Positions 48,091-56,607 of a stretch of DNA of 64,000 bases are shown piece after piece. Numbering within the stretch: position 1 is the first letter of the stretch; each line of letters begins with the position of its first letter. The stretch covers positions 372,001 to 436,000 of the forward strand of contig JAMPIW010000007.1 in the NCBI GenBank assembly GCA_040183005.1. The letters are read 5' to 3'. The notes below the pieces were generated by a model. The model was not told the DNA's origin, made no database searches, and was given only the letters and a program-made list of their open reading frames with translations. Source of the DNA: Gammaproteobacteria bacterium (lineage in GTDB: Bacteria; Pseudomonadota; Gammaproteobacteria; Ga0077554; Ga007554). The position numbers and the translations under genes are program-made.

Positions 48091-48987
48091 TTACGGATAG
48101 GCTGTCAGCTCTCCCCATAACGCCGCCAGTGGTAGCTCCAATAGCGACAATGCGCCCGGCTTGCAACCAGGCAAGGCACGTGCCGCGGCGAGCATGATTC
48201 GGGCCGTGAGAAACGACTCGTCAAACCGGCCCTCCAATAAGAATCGCGCGTGACCAGCTTGCCCGGATGCCGCTCTGCGCTCCAGCACGACACCATGGCC
48301 TTCATCTTCCAGGGAAGCGATGCTGTTAACGGAAAAGACCAAGGTCTCAACGTCGAGAAATTGGGGATCACTGCGAATGGCTTGTACAACTTCGTCTTGG
48401 TCCGCCCCGCTCGCCAATTCCACGTATACGTAGCGTTGGGCCTTCCCATCAGCGTTGGACAACTCAGTGGACAGCGCGTCTTTCACGCCGGGAATGGACT
48501 GTGCCGCCAGGGTATGGTGCAGGCTCAGGCCGGGGCGTCGGGTGGTCTCGGTGTGCCCCTTGGGGATCAGTAGGCCGAACAGGCAGCGAAACAGGGACAG
48601 CGCCCCAGGATCCCACCCCGCACCGACAATAGCCGCCACCTTGTGATGAAAGGCTACCCTGTAGATTTCCGCCTGGTGCTCCTGAAAGGCCTCGCCATGC
48701 AATATCGCGCACTCGACAATGGGGATGCGGCGGGATAAAAGAGATTGGGATATACCCTGCACCAAGTTGACGGGGACGCAGATCAACGCCGCATCGACTT
48801 CCGGCAATTCTCCAATATGGGCGGCACGGGGGATGGCCGAAAAGGGCGGAGGCAGTTTCTCGTTCACCTGCTCCGGGCGCCGCACAATGCCTGCCAAGAC
48901 CACATCTTCGCTACCGACCATCACCTGCGCGCAGGCCCTTCCGAGCCTTCCGAAGCCGACTATAGCCAAGCGCAGGCGTTTCATCAT
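48091..48987 (-). CDS. meso-Diaminopimelate dehydrogenase-like oxidoreductase
   Basis: 298 residues (second Met at 48984 also possible; GGAGGGG site upstream). Rossmann motif 'LAIVGFGRLGRACAQVM' near the N-terminus and the family signature 'AAIVGAGWDPGALSLFRCLF' followed by 'SLHHTLAAQSIPGVKDALST', matching the NADP-dependent meso-DAP dehydrogenase family that aminates tetrahydrodipicolinate in one step to meso-DAP. Typical DAPDH is about 320-330 residues, so this is short, and the substrate could differ. It is the last gene of a dksA-like / hpf / DAPDH operon under a putative FNR site. Confidence 0.8.
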   Translation of the reverse strand: MMKRLRLAIVGFGRLGRACAQVMVGSEDVVLAGIVRRPEQVNEKLPPPFSAIPRAAHIGELPEVDAALICVPVNLVQGISQSLLSRRIPIVECAILHGEAFQEHQAEIYRVAFHHKVAAIVGAGWDPGALSLFRCLFGLLIPKGHTETTRRPGLSLHHTLAAQSIPGVKDALSTELSNADGKAQRYVYVELASGADQDEVVQAIRSDPQFLDVETLVFSVNSIASLEDEGHGVVLERRAASGQAGHARFLLEGRFDESFLTARIMLAAARALPGCKPGALSLLELPLAALWGELTAYP

Positions 48988-49021
48988 GATTCCCTACCCC
49001 TCCCCAGTCCAGGCGGAGCGT

Positions 49022-49591
49022 TCAACCTGATATATGGTGCTTTCCCATCAGTCTCACAGTGCTGGCCCAAGGCCCTTCTTCTTCGACCGGTTGCTCGGTA
49101 AAACGGACCTCGCTGCCAATGGTCAATTTATCAAAGGCGTCCTCCAGTACGGCATTGCGGTGAAAATTGATTTCACGCCCGTCTGCGGTCTCGATAATGC
49201 CGGCACTTCTTTCAGGAAATAGTTGCGCAACCCGCCCATGAGAGGGCGTCTCGTGGGTTTTGACGTCAGCACGCTGACGCCGGGAGTAGTCTTCCAGTTG
49301 ACGCTCGACGGCATCGAAGGCATCCCGGATCGCCACATAAACATCTTCATGGGCGTGGTGTTCCGGGGAGGCGCGGCTCGCCACGATCTCTCCATTGGGC
49401 ACGGTCAGGTCAACCCGCACATGATAGAGATTACCCTGACGATGACGCGGGTTATGTAGCTCGACCATGATGCGGCAGCTCATGATGCGGTCATAAAACT
49501 CATCAAGTTTAGCAGCCCTCTTGCGAACATCAGCCTCAACCAACTCCGAGGGGGACATGTTGCGAAATGTGACTTGCAGTGGTAATTGCAT
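49022..49591 (-). CDS. HPF/RaiA-type ribosome factor with cold-shock domain
   Basis: About 189 residues from ATG 49591, chosen because AAGGAG lies 6 nt upstream; an ATG at 49597 would start two residues earlier. N-terminal S30AE domain of the RaiA/HPF fold ('QVTFRNMSPSELVEADVRKR', 'HVRVDLTVPNGEIVASR', 'VYVAIRDAFDAVERQL') and a C-terminal cold-shock-like domain ('LFPERSAGIIETADGREINF', 'NAVLEDAFDKLTIGSEVRF'). Binds idle ribosomes; the CSD may bind rRNA or mRNA. Lies in the FNR-linked operon with the DksA-like gene. Confidence 0.9.
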   Translation of the reverse strand: MQLPLQVTFRNMSPSELVEADVRKRAAKLDEFYDRIMSCRIMVELHNPRHRQGNLYHVRVDLTVPNGEIVASRASPEHHAHEDVYVAIRDAFDAVERQLEDYSRRQRADVKTHETPSHGRVAQLFPERSAGIIETADGREINFHRNAVLEDAFDKLTIGSEVRFTEQPVEEEGPWASTVRLMGKHHISG

Positions 49592-49662
49592 ATGCATCTC
49601 CTTATCCGTTCTTCTATGAAAATATCGTATGGCTACCCTGTCTTGTTGTTTTCATCCATGCT

Positions 49663-50058
49663 CTATAACCTGGGGCGCCCCTCCTCCGCGAAACCCTTTT
49701 CATGGTGATCCTGGCAATCGTAACAGCGCTTTGCAGTCGGATAGACGGACAATCGCTCAAAGCCAACCTCTCCCTCGCAATCCATGCACATCCCATACAT
49801 GCCTTCGGCGATGCGCTGCAGTGCATCTTCGATATCACGAACTTCGTTGACGTGACGGTGGATCACAGCAAGATCCAGATCCGATAGAAGATCAGCAACG
49901 GATTCTTCTCCAATATCGTGGACGGTGGTGGCAAGATCGATGTAGTGTTCATTGTCCGATTGCAACAATTCCCGACGGATTTCCTCCAGTAATGTGGACT
50001 TTTGCGCGCGCAACCGCGCCCGGAAGTCAGCAAGCTGTTGTTGTGATAAAAAATTCAT
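49663..50058 (-). CDS. DksA/TraR-family zinc-finger protein
   Basis: 131 residues, preceded by AGGAGGG. Coiled-coil N-terminus ('LADFRARLRAQKSTLLEEIR'), 'DLDLAVIHRHVNEVRDIEDA', 'LQRIAEGMYGMCMDCEGEVG' and a C4 zinc finger (CMDC ... CYDC). It lacks the long N-terminus of housekeeping DksA, so it is one of the short accessory homologs that bind the RNA polymerase secondary channel with or without ppGpp. First gene of an operon that continues with the HPF and DAPDH-like genes. Confidence 0.9.
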   Translation of the reverse strand: MNFLSQQQLADFRARLRAQKSTLLEEIRRELLQSDNEHYIDLATTVHDIGEESVADLLSDLDLAVIHRHVNEVRDIEDALQRIAEGMYGMCMDCEGEVGFERLSVYPTAKRCYDCQDHHEKGFAEEGRPRL

Positions 50059-50148
50059 GTTAACCCTCCTCTTCTATCGATCCTTGGCCTTACCATCCTC
50101 GGTCGGCACTGCCCCCCTTGCACAACTCCCTTTTTTCCAGGTAGGTTC

Positions 50149-50210
50149 ACTATAATCACAAAATCCATTAGGAGGAAAGCTGATTAAACAATTTGTTTGA
50201 TCTAGATCAA
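50149..50210 (-). promoter_or_regulatory. FNR/Anr box and promoter of the dksA-like operon
   Basis: A perfect FNR half-site pair TTGAT-CTAG-ATCAA at 50197-50210. On the minus strand a -10-like TATAGT (50154-50149) places the expected start near 50142, so the box centre is at about -61.5, the class I FNR position. The start is about 84 nt before the dksA-like ATG. Confidence 0.6.
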
Positions 50211-50353
50211 ACAAGGTGCAGATACTTTCAGGCGCGAGGGCAATTGCGCGGGAGTGTCCGTTTTATTCAGGCCACCTTATTCGGGAAATTCCGATATTTC
50301 CGTGCATATTATCGGCAAGTCAATATAATGAATCACCACTAATTGATACGGGC

Positions 50354-50394
50354 TTGATATAGATCAAAGAAACATCGTGTAAAATTCTTAATAT
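50354..50394 (+). promoter_or_regulatory. Class II FNR/Anr promoter of the DUF2934 operon
   Basis: Perfect FNR box TTGAT-ATAG-ATCAA at 50354-50367 (centre 50360.5) and a -10 TAATAT at 50389-50394. The expected start near 50402 puts the box at -41.5, the classical class II spacing. Transcription would run into the DUF2934, CBS and APH-fold genes. Confidence 0.75.
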
Positions 50395-50428
50395 GTACCC
50401 ATATCTACTGCAGAAGGAGGATGTACTC

Positions 50429-50821
50429 ATGAATGACATTAAAAAGGCTGCACCCAAGAAGTCGGCACGTACCATTGGTGAAACATCAGCCAAGATTGGG
50501 GATGCCAAGCAGTTAAAAATTGCCAAGGACACCCCGAAGAGCCTAGAAAAGAAGGATATGCTTGCAGCTGAGCCTAAAAAGGCTGCGCCCAAGAAATTTA
50601 CGCTCGCCACCAGTGATGCTCCAAACAAGGCGGGGGATGTCAAGCCCCCAAAAGCTGCCAAGGATGCCCCGAAGCGCACTAAGAAGTTCACCGTTATTCC
50701 AAGTGAACGCCATGCAATGATTGCCGAAGCGGCCTATTACCGGGCAGAACAGCGCGGCTTTACCGGCGATCCCCATATGGACTGGTTGGAGGCAGAAGCG
50801 GAAATCGACAAGATGCTGTAA
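50429..50821 (+). CDS. DUF2934 protein with basic Lys/Ala/Pro tail
   Basis: 130 residues from ATG 50429, preceded by AGAAGGAGGATG. The first 90 residues are low-complexity and basic ('MNDIKKAAPKKSARTIGE', 'EPKKAAPKKFTLATSDA', 'KAAKDAPKRTKKFTV'), similar in style to histone H1-like tails. The C-terminal 40 residues form the DUF2934 domain ('IAEAAYYRAEQRGFTGDPHM' and 'DWLEAEAEIDKML'). The domain is common in stress islands; function unknown, DNA or nucleoid binding inferred from the charge. First gene of an FNR-linked operon. Confidence 0.85.
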   Translation: MNDIKKAAPKKSARTIGETSAKIGDAKQLKIAKDTPKSLEKKDMLAAEPKKAAPKKFTLATSDAPNKAGDVKPPKAAKDAPKRTKKFTVIPSERHAMIAEAAYYRAEQRGFTGDPHMDWLEAEAEIDKML

Positions 50822-50859
50822 ACCCTGGCTCACCCACAATAATCACAAGGAGAACCACC

Positions 50860-51309
50860 ATGCCTATCGGTGAAATTTGTAACCGCGAAGTGGTATTTGC
50901 CACGCGTGATACGAGCATCCTGGAAACCGCACAACTCATGCGCCGCCATCATGTGGGCGACCTGGTTGTGGTGGATGAAAAGAATGACAAACGCATCCCT
51001 GTCGGCATAGTGACGGACCGGGACATCGTCATTGAGGTCATCGCCAAGGAGGCCGACATCAACATCCTGACAGCGGGTGACATCATGGGCCCGGAATTGG
51101 GCACAGTGAGGGAAGGCGAGGGTGTATTCGAGACGATTCAAATGATGCGCCTCAAAGGGGTGCGCAGAATGCCGGTGGTAGATCCCCACGGTGGACTGGT
51201 GGGCATCGTCTCGGTGGATGACCTGGTTGAGCTGCTGGCCGAGGAGATGAACGAGCTCGCAAAGCTCATTTCGCGCGAACAGGTCAGGGAAGCAAAAAAC
51301 CGGAAATGA
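50860..51309 (+). CDS. CBS-pair domain protein
   Basis: 149 residues consisting of two CBS motifs ('NREVVFATRDTSILETAQLM', 'KRIPVGIVTDRDIVIEVIAK'; 'GVFETIQMMRLKGVRRMPVV', 'GGLVGIVSVDDLVELLAEEM'). Such stand-alone pairs bind adenosine nucleotides and act as energy sensors. AAGGAG lies before the ATG. It overlaps the next gene by 4 bp; together with the DUF2934 gene it forms the operon behind the class II FNR promoter. Confidence 0.93.
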   Translation: MPIGEICNREVVFATRDTSILETAQLMRRHHVGDLVVVDEKNDKRIPVGIVTDRDIVIEVIAKEADINILTAGDIMGPELGTVREGEGVFETIQMMRLKGVRRMPVVDPHGGLVGIVSVDDLVELLAEEMNELAKLISREQVREAKNRK

Positions 51310-52400
51310 CGATACGGAAGAAGGGCATAACCGCCCTTCTCCAACCAAGAATGTCGCCTGGGTTGGAACGCAGCCACGATGCCTGGGATGCAATTGAGGC
51401 CAAGGTTGAATTTTTAAAGAGGCCAGCAAGCTACCCGGATAAACCGCGGCAAATAGAAGCCGTGGAAACTCACATGTCATGGGTATTTCTGACCGATAAC
51501 TATGCCTATAAGCTCAAGAAACCCGTCCGTTACGAATTCCTGGACTTCAGCACCGTCGATGCGCGGCATCACGATTGCGATGAGGAAGTAAGACTAAACC
51601 GCCGTTTGGCGCGTGATGTGTATATTGGCACTGTGCCCCTCATAGCTAATGAGATGGGGGGCATGCGCTTGGGTGGCGAAGGCACAGCGGTCGACTGGCT
51701 GGTCAAGATGCGCCGCTTGCCGCAGGGGCGAATGCTCGACCATGTGATAAAAAATCGCACTGTCACCGAGGCTGAGATTGCCAATACCGCAATGGTACTT
51801 GCCAATTTCTATAGGGACTCCCCACCCATTGAGATAGCGCCTTCCGAATACAAACAACGATTCGAGGCAGATATCCATGCCAACCTCCGGGAGCTGACGA
51901 TTCCGGCCTACGGCTTGCCAGTGGATCGGGTGCCCAGCGTCTGCGCGGCGCAGTTGGAATTTCTCAAGCGCGCATCCGCACTGTTCGACCAACGCGTCCG
52001 CGAGGGAAGGATTATCGAAGCGCACGGCGATTTACGGCCTGAGCATGTCTGCCTGAAGCCGGAACCCGTGATTATTGATTGCCTGGAATTCAAGCGCGAA
52101 TTTCGAATCCTTGATCCGGCGGATGAACTCTCGTTTCTGGTCATGGAGTGCGAACGGCTCGGTGCGCCCGCCTTTGTAGATCACCTCATCATGGAGACGT
52201 ATAACCAGATCACCGGCGACACCCCTCCCGGAAAACTGTTGCACTTTTATAAGAGCTACCGGGCTGGCCTGCGGGCAAAACTGGCAGTGTGGCATCTGCG
52301 AGAACCGAAAATTCAGGATGCCTCAAAATGGCTTACCCTGGCAAGACGGTATCTTGACATGGCTGATACACATATTCGTGAGGCCGGCGCAGGTCTTTAA
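51306..52400 (+). CDS. Aminoglycoside-phosphotransferase-fold protein (COG2187-like)
   Basis: 364 residues. The N-terminal part contains 'QIEAVETHMSWVFLTDNYAY' and 'KLKKPVRYEFLDFSTVDAR'. The kinase catalytic segment is 'IIEAHGDLRPEHVCLKPEPV' followed by 'IIDCLEFKREFRILDPADEL', that is, HGDLRP with a later Asp, typical of APH-fold kinases. Many COG2187 proteins carry an extra C-terminal P-loop kinase, absent here. Substrate unknown. Overlap with the CBS gene suggests a functional pair. Four hairpins follow the stop. Confidence 0.8.
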   Translation: MTIRKKGITALLQPRMSPGLERSHDAWDAIEAKVEFLKRPASYPDKPRQIEAVETHMSWVFLTDNYAYKLKKPVRYEFLDFSTVDARHHDCDEEVRLNRRLARDVYIGTVPLIANEMGGMRLGGEGTAVDWLVKMRRLPQGRMLDHVIKNRTVTEAEIANTAMVLANFYRDSPPIEIAPSEYKQRFEADIHANLRELTIPAYGLPVDRVPSVCAAQLEFLKRASALFDQRVREGRIIEAHGDLRPEHVCLKPEPVIIDCLEFKREFRILDPADELSFLVMECERLGAPAFVDHLIMETYNQITGDTPPGKLLHFYKSYRAGLRAKLAVWHLREPKIQDASKWLTLARRYLDMADTHIREAGAGL

Positions 52401-52423
52401 TCGTAGCCATTTTTTTCAATTAA

Positions 52424-52569
52424 GGAACCTCTGATTTATTAGAGGTTCCGTGCGGTGCATGGATGCACCGCCATTTCTCGAACACGCAAGTGTTCGAGAA
52501 ATGAAGAAAAACAAAAATCACATTTTTTGGTTTTCGTCTCTGAAAAATCCAAGGATGGATTTTTCAGAG
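52424..52569. repeat. Array of four consecutive hairpins
   Basis: Four perfect inverted repeats follow one another: GGAACCTCT/AGAGGTTCC (52424-52449), GCGGTGCAT/ATGCACCGC (52452-52471), ATTTCTCGAACAC/GTGTTCGAGAAAT (52473-52502, loop GCAA) and CTCTGAAAAATCC/GGATTTTTCAGAG (52538-52569). They fill the gap between converging genes. The outer ones may terminate transcription on both strands, but four different stems are more than termination needs. Confidence 0.8.
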
Positions 52570-52574
52570 TTTCC

Positions 52575-53561
52575 TTAAATCTCCAGCAACTCCACAAGCG
52601 AACCCCCTGAATGGATTCTTTTAATGGCCTCGGCGAATAGCGCTGCAGCATCCAGGATGACGACTTTATCTTTTACAAGTACAGGATCAAGCCGAAACGG
52701 CGGAATAGTGTCTGTAATCACGATCTTCTCCAAGGACTGATCCCCTAATACCTGGCTGGCCGCGCCAACAAACACCCCGTGCGATGCCACGGCATAGACT
52801 TTTACAGCGCCCAGGTCATGGCACGCTTTCGCTGCGCGCGCCATGGTTGTTCCGGTGCTGATCAAATCATCGATGATAATAACCACCCGGTTTTTAACAT
52901 CCCCCACAATGGCCTCGCCGGTGACAATCCCTTTGCTGCGGTATTTTTCGAGGAAAGCGGTGGATATCGTCTTGCCCAGCGCCCGGCTCAGCGCCTGCCT
53001 GAACTGCTCCGCACGCTTTATGCCGCCAATATCCGGCGACACCACAACAACCTCGGCGTCCTGCACAAGCCCGGCGAAATATTGCACGAATAGTTTTCTG
53101 GCTTCCAAATGGTCCACGTGGCAACGGAAGGCATTTTGATAAGCAGCCAGATTGTGCACATCGAGTGTCACAACACGGTCCGTACCGACTGCTTCGAACA
53201 GACTGGCGACATAGCGGCTTGTCACCGGATCGCGAGACTGTGATTTCCTGTCCTTGCGCGCGTAACCAAGATAGGGAACAATCGCCGTAACACGTTGCGC
53301 AGACGCATCTTTGAGGGTGCCTATAAAAAACAGCAGCCGACAAAGTTTGTCATTGACGCTCTGCTGTAAATCGCTGTAGAGGGACTGGATAACAAATACA
53401 TCCCTCCCCCGCACATTTACCAACGGACGGGATTTATGCTCCCCATCCTCGAACTCCCTTTCCTCGTGATCACTCAACGGGACTCCAAGATGCGTGCTGA
53501 CTCTTTCGCCAAATTCGCGGCTGGCATGGAGAGCAAACAGAGTGATATCTTCGGCTCCCAC
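52575..53561 (-). CDS. Ribose-phosphate pyrophosphokinase paralog
   Basis: 328 residues, GTG start. Makes PRPP from ribose 5-phosphate and ATP. Motifs: '[19 protein letters not shown]', '[20 protein letters not shown]', '[16 protein letters not shown]' and the PRPP loop '[19 protein letters not shown]'. It differs from housekeeping PrsA at several positions (for example '[14 protein letters not shown]' instead of 'DLHADQIQGFF'), and the PrsA locus near ispE is not here, so it is an accessory paralog. It is the third gene of the hsp20-trxC-prs operon, with a small hairpin over its ribosome site. Confidence 0.9.
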   Translation of the reverse strand: MGAEDITLFALHASREFGERVSTHLGVPLSDHEEREFEDGEHKSRPLVNVRGRDVFVIQSLYSDLQQSVNDKLCRLLFFIGTLKDASAQRVTAIVPYLGYARKDRKSQSRDPVTSRYVASLFEAVGTDRVVTLDVHNLAAYQNAFRCHVDHLEARKLFVQYFAGLVQDAEVVVVSPDIGGIKRAEQFRQALSRALGKTISTAFLEKYRSKGIVTGEAIVGDVKNRVVIIIDDLISTGTTMARAAKACHDLGAVKVYAVASHGVFVGAASQVLGDQSLEKIVITDTIPPFRLDPVLVKDKVVILDAAALFAEAIKRIHSGGSLVELLEI

Positions 53562-53580
53562 TAAAAGTCTCCGCTTTTAG
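53561..53580 (-). promoter_or_regulatory. Hairpin over the prs-like ribosome-binding site
   Basis: CTAAAAG and CTTTTAG arms enclose TCTCCG; on the minus strand the loop holds GGAGA, the Shine-Dalgarno of the prs-like gene. Such a stem could tune translation between trxC and prs. Confidence 0.45.
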
Positions 53581-53582
53581 GA

Positions 53583-54017
53583 TTACACATGTGAACGCAC
53601 CCACACCACCAAGCTACTGTGATCCATCGCGCCGGCCTGGCGGGCGATCTCATGGCCACCTTTGAAAATCGCCAGTGTAGGGATACTGCGTATGGCAAAC
53701 TGGGCTGCGATGGCCTGTCCTGTTTCTGTATTGAGCTTTGCCAGCCGTGCATGGGGTTCAAGTTGGCTGGCCGCCTGTTCAAATGCTGGCGCCATCATCC
53801 GGCACGGACCGCACCAGGGCGCCCAGAAATCCACCACCACGGGTATGCTATTGCGCCCGATGTGCTGCTGAAAATTGACGCTGGTAAGTTCTACGGGATG
53901 CCCACTAAACAATCGTTGCTTGCATTGGCCGCATTTGGCACCCTCCCCCAGCTTTGTGCCGGGCACCCGATTTGTCGCATCGCAGTGGGGGCAAACGATA
54001 TGCAAAAAATCACTCAT
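53583..54017 (-). CDS. trxC: Thioredoxin 2 (TrxC)
   Basis: 144 residues. The N-terminal zinc finger has C9, C12, C29 and C32 ('IVCPHCDATNRVPG', 'GAKCGQCKQRLF'). The thioredoxin domain has 'VVVDFWAPWCGPCRMMAP' with the active site W-C-G-P-C at 68-72, and the cis-Pro in 'IRSIPTLAIFKGGHE'. This matches E. coli Trx2, a stress thioredoxin. It starts 1 nt after the hsp20 stop region, so it is co-translated with hsp20. Confidence 0.95.
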   Translation of the reverse strand: MSDFLHIVCPHCDATNRVPGTKLGEGAKCGQCKQRLFSGHPVELTSVNFQQHIGRNSIPVVVDFWAPWCGPCRMMAPAFEQAASQLEPHARLAKLNTETGQAIAAQFAIRSIPTLAIFKGGHEIARQAGAMDHSSLVVWVRSHV

Positions 54018-54018
54018 G

Positions 54019-54525
54019 TCATTTGACCTCTATGCGCGTCGTCGTTGCGCTGCCGGTTTTGGGTAATGTTACCGTCAACACCCCATTTTCATATGCTGCA
54101 TTAGCGTTATCAGCGTCAACATTATGCGGCAGCAGGATAGCGCGCTGAAAGCTGCCGTAGGCACGTTCCATGACATGATAAACACCGTCGTCCGCCTCCC
54201 GCTGAAAACGTTTTTCACCCCGGACATACAGGGTATTGCCTTCAATCGAGATTGCACAATCCTCCTTTTCCATGCCCGGCACTTCCAGGCGCACAACGAT
54301 TGAATCCTTGGTCTCCTTCAACTCGCCTGCAAGCAGAGCCCAACTTGGAAATCGTGTCCCGGCGGTGGTCTCCTCGACGCTTTCAATTTCCTTGCGCTTA
54401 GTGAAATGGGTCAGGGCGTCACCGCTGCGGCTCAATAATTCACGCCACCCTTCCGCCAGATTCTCCCATGCCCGGTTGAGCTCCTTGCCAATTTCCGCGC
54501 CAACCTTTTTCAATGATTCAAGCAT
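54019..54525 (-). CDS. Hsp20-family small heat shock protein
   Basis: 168 residues with a GGAGGAG site 8 nt before the ATG. Alpha-crystallin domain from about residue 60 to 160: 'VVRLEVPGMEKEDCAISIEG', 'NTLYVRGEKRFQREADDGVY', 'YGSFQRAILLPHNVD' and 'YENGVLTVTLPKTG'. ATP-independent holdase. It heads the hsp20-trxC-prs operon, divergent from a DnaK paralog, and shares with it the intergenic FNR box. Confidence 0.93.
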   Translation of the reverse strand: MLESLKKVGAEIGKELNRAWENLAEGWRELLSRSGDALTHFTKRKEIESVEETTAGTRFPSWALLAGELKETKDSIVVRLEVPGMEKEDCAISIEGNTLYVRGEKRFQREADDGVYHVMERAYGSFQRAILLPHNVDADNANAAYENGVLTVTLPKTGSATTTRIEVK

Positions 54526-54635
54526 GTTGGATGCTCCTCCATTTTAGCGGTCTATCAACAGTCGCAGGCCACTTGAGATAGACCTCATTGTCAGGGCGCC
54601 TGCAGCAACCTGGCCTACAAAAAAATACACCTAGA

Positions 54636-54706
54636 ATTTTATAGCCAGTTTTCTCTGCAAACTTTGATCTAAATCAAAATCCATGCAGTCTTTCCTGCGC
54701 TAAGAT
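54636..54706. promoter_or_regulatory. FNR/Anr box between divergent hsp20 and dnaK-like genes
   Basis: Perfect box TTGAT-CTAA-ATCAA at 54664-54677 (centre 54670.5). To the right, TAAGAT (54701-54706) predicts a start near 54712, giving -41.5. To the left, on the minus strand, TAAAAT (54641-54636) predicts a start near 54629, again -41.5. One box may thus serve both divergent operons as a class II site. Confidence 0.65.
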
Positions 54707-54737
54707 GAATATCTGCTAAAAGTCGAAGGGAGGCAAT

Positions 54738-56607
54738 ATGGCAATCATTGGCATCGATCTGGGCACTTCCAACTCGGCTGCGGCGGTGTTGCGCGGCGGA
54801 CGGCCAGTGCTGATTCCTAGTGGCGAAGGGATAAGCCTTGGCGGCAAGGCCCTTCCCCAGTTATGTAGCCATCACTGCCGATGGCCAGGTGATTGTGGGC
54901 GAACCTGCGCGGCGCCAGGCGGCGTCGAACCCTGAAGGGACCGCAACGGCCTTCAAGCGCCAGATGGGCCGGCGTGAGAAGATCCGATTGCGCGACCACG
55001 AGTTCTCTCCAGAACAGCTCTCCGCCTTTCTGCTGCAAAAAATCAAACGTGACGCCGAGGCTTTTCTGGGCGAACCCGTCACACAGGCAGTGGTCACGGT
55101 TCCGGCCTACTTCGACGATAACCAGCACAGCGCCACCAAGGACGCCTGCCGCATCGCCGTACTCGATGTGGCCCGTCTAGTGAATGAGCCGACTGCGGCA
55201 GCGCTGGCCTACGGGCTCGACCGGCTGGGGCAGGAACTGCGTATTGTGGTGATCGACCTGGGTGGGGGCACGCTGGATGTGACCATCATGGAGTTCGGCA
55301 AGGGTGTGTTCGAGGTGAAGGCCACCAGTGGGGACACTCAGCTTGGTGGAACAGACATGAACCAGGCCATCTTCGAACATCTCTCTGCCCGCTTCCGCGA
55401 TCAGACAGGGATAGACACCCGCACCGACCAAAAAGCTAGCGCGCGGCTGCTGGAGGCGGCAGAAATCGCCAAGATCGAACTCTCCACTAGCACTACCGCC
55501 CATATCAGCCTGCCTTATCTTGCCTCCATAGCAGGTGAACCGCGCCATCTGGAAATGGACCTCACCCGCACCGAATTGGAGCGCGTGGTGCACCCAGTGA
55601 TAGAGCGCTGCCGCGCGCCCGTGGAGCAAGCCTTACACGATGTCGCTATCATGCCGCGACTGATCGACCGTATCGTATTTGTCGGCGGCCCGACCCGCAT
55701 GCCGGTGGTACGCGCCTTTTTTGAAGAGCTGTTCGGCAGACCGGCAGAGATGGGTGTTGATCCGATGGAATGTGTCGCCAGCGGCGCCGCCATCCAGGCT
55801 GGCGTGCTCACCGGCCAAGTGGGCGACATCGTGCTGGTGGACGTCACGCCGCTCACCCTGGGGGTAGAAACCCTGGGCGGGGTGGCCACGCCGCTGATTG
55901 CGCGCAACACACCCATCCCGGTGAAAAAGTCAGAGACCTTCACTACTGCCGCAGACATGCAGACCTCGGTGACCATACATGTGTTCCAGGGCGAACGGCC
56001 CATGGCTAGTGACAACACCAGCCTCGGCGAATTCAACCTGGACGGCCTACCGCCCGCCCCACGCGGTGTGCCTAAAATCGAAGTCACTTTCGACATCGAC
56101 TCCAACGGCATACTCAGCGTCTCTGCCAAGGACACCGCCACAGCCAAATCCCAGTCGGTGCGCATCACCAGCTCCACCCGCCTCCCCGAGGATGTGAAGC
56201 GGCGCATGATAGAAGAGGCCGCACACTACGCTGAGCAGGACAAAAAACGCCGAGAGGAGGCGGATAAGCTCAATGCGGCAGACTCGGTATGCTATCAGGC
56301 AGAAAGGACGTTGGCTGACTTTGGGGCAAAACTTAGCGAAGACTTGCGCAAGCGTATCGAGTCCAACCTGCGAGATACCCGTGAGGCGCTTACCAAGCGC
56401 GATGCGGCACTTGCCACCGAACGCGCGGAAACGCTGAAAAAAACATTGCAGGAGGCCGGGAGTGTCATCTACGCACAAACCGGCAGCACCGGCACGGGTC
56501 CACAACCACAACCCGATGTCGGCAACCTCAACAGGAGAGGCGCGGCCAAGCGGCTCAGGGCCATGCGGGCGAGTGGTGGGTGCAGAATACCACTAGTGTC
56601 CGGTTAA
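54738..56607 (+). pseudogene. DnaK/Hsp70 paralog with a single-base frameshift
   Basis: Starts at ATG 54738 after GAAGGGAGG: '[20 protein letters not shown]' is the Hsp70 phosphate-1 motif. After 'SLGGKA' the frame breaks: the CCC at 54850-54852 has one C too many, and removing it restores '[20 protein letters not shown]' and an open frame to 56607 (about 622 residues). Later motifs are intact: 'AVVTVPAYFDDNQHSATKDA', 'VIDLGGGTLDVTIMEFG', 'IVFVGGPTRMPVVRAFF' and the substrate-binding start 'VLVDVTPLTLGVETLGG'. The C-terminus lacks the EEVD-type tail, and its last residues run into an IS4 end, so it may be clipped. Behind a class II FNR promoter. Confidence 0.85.
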
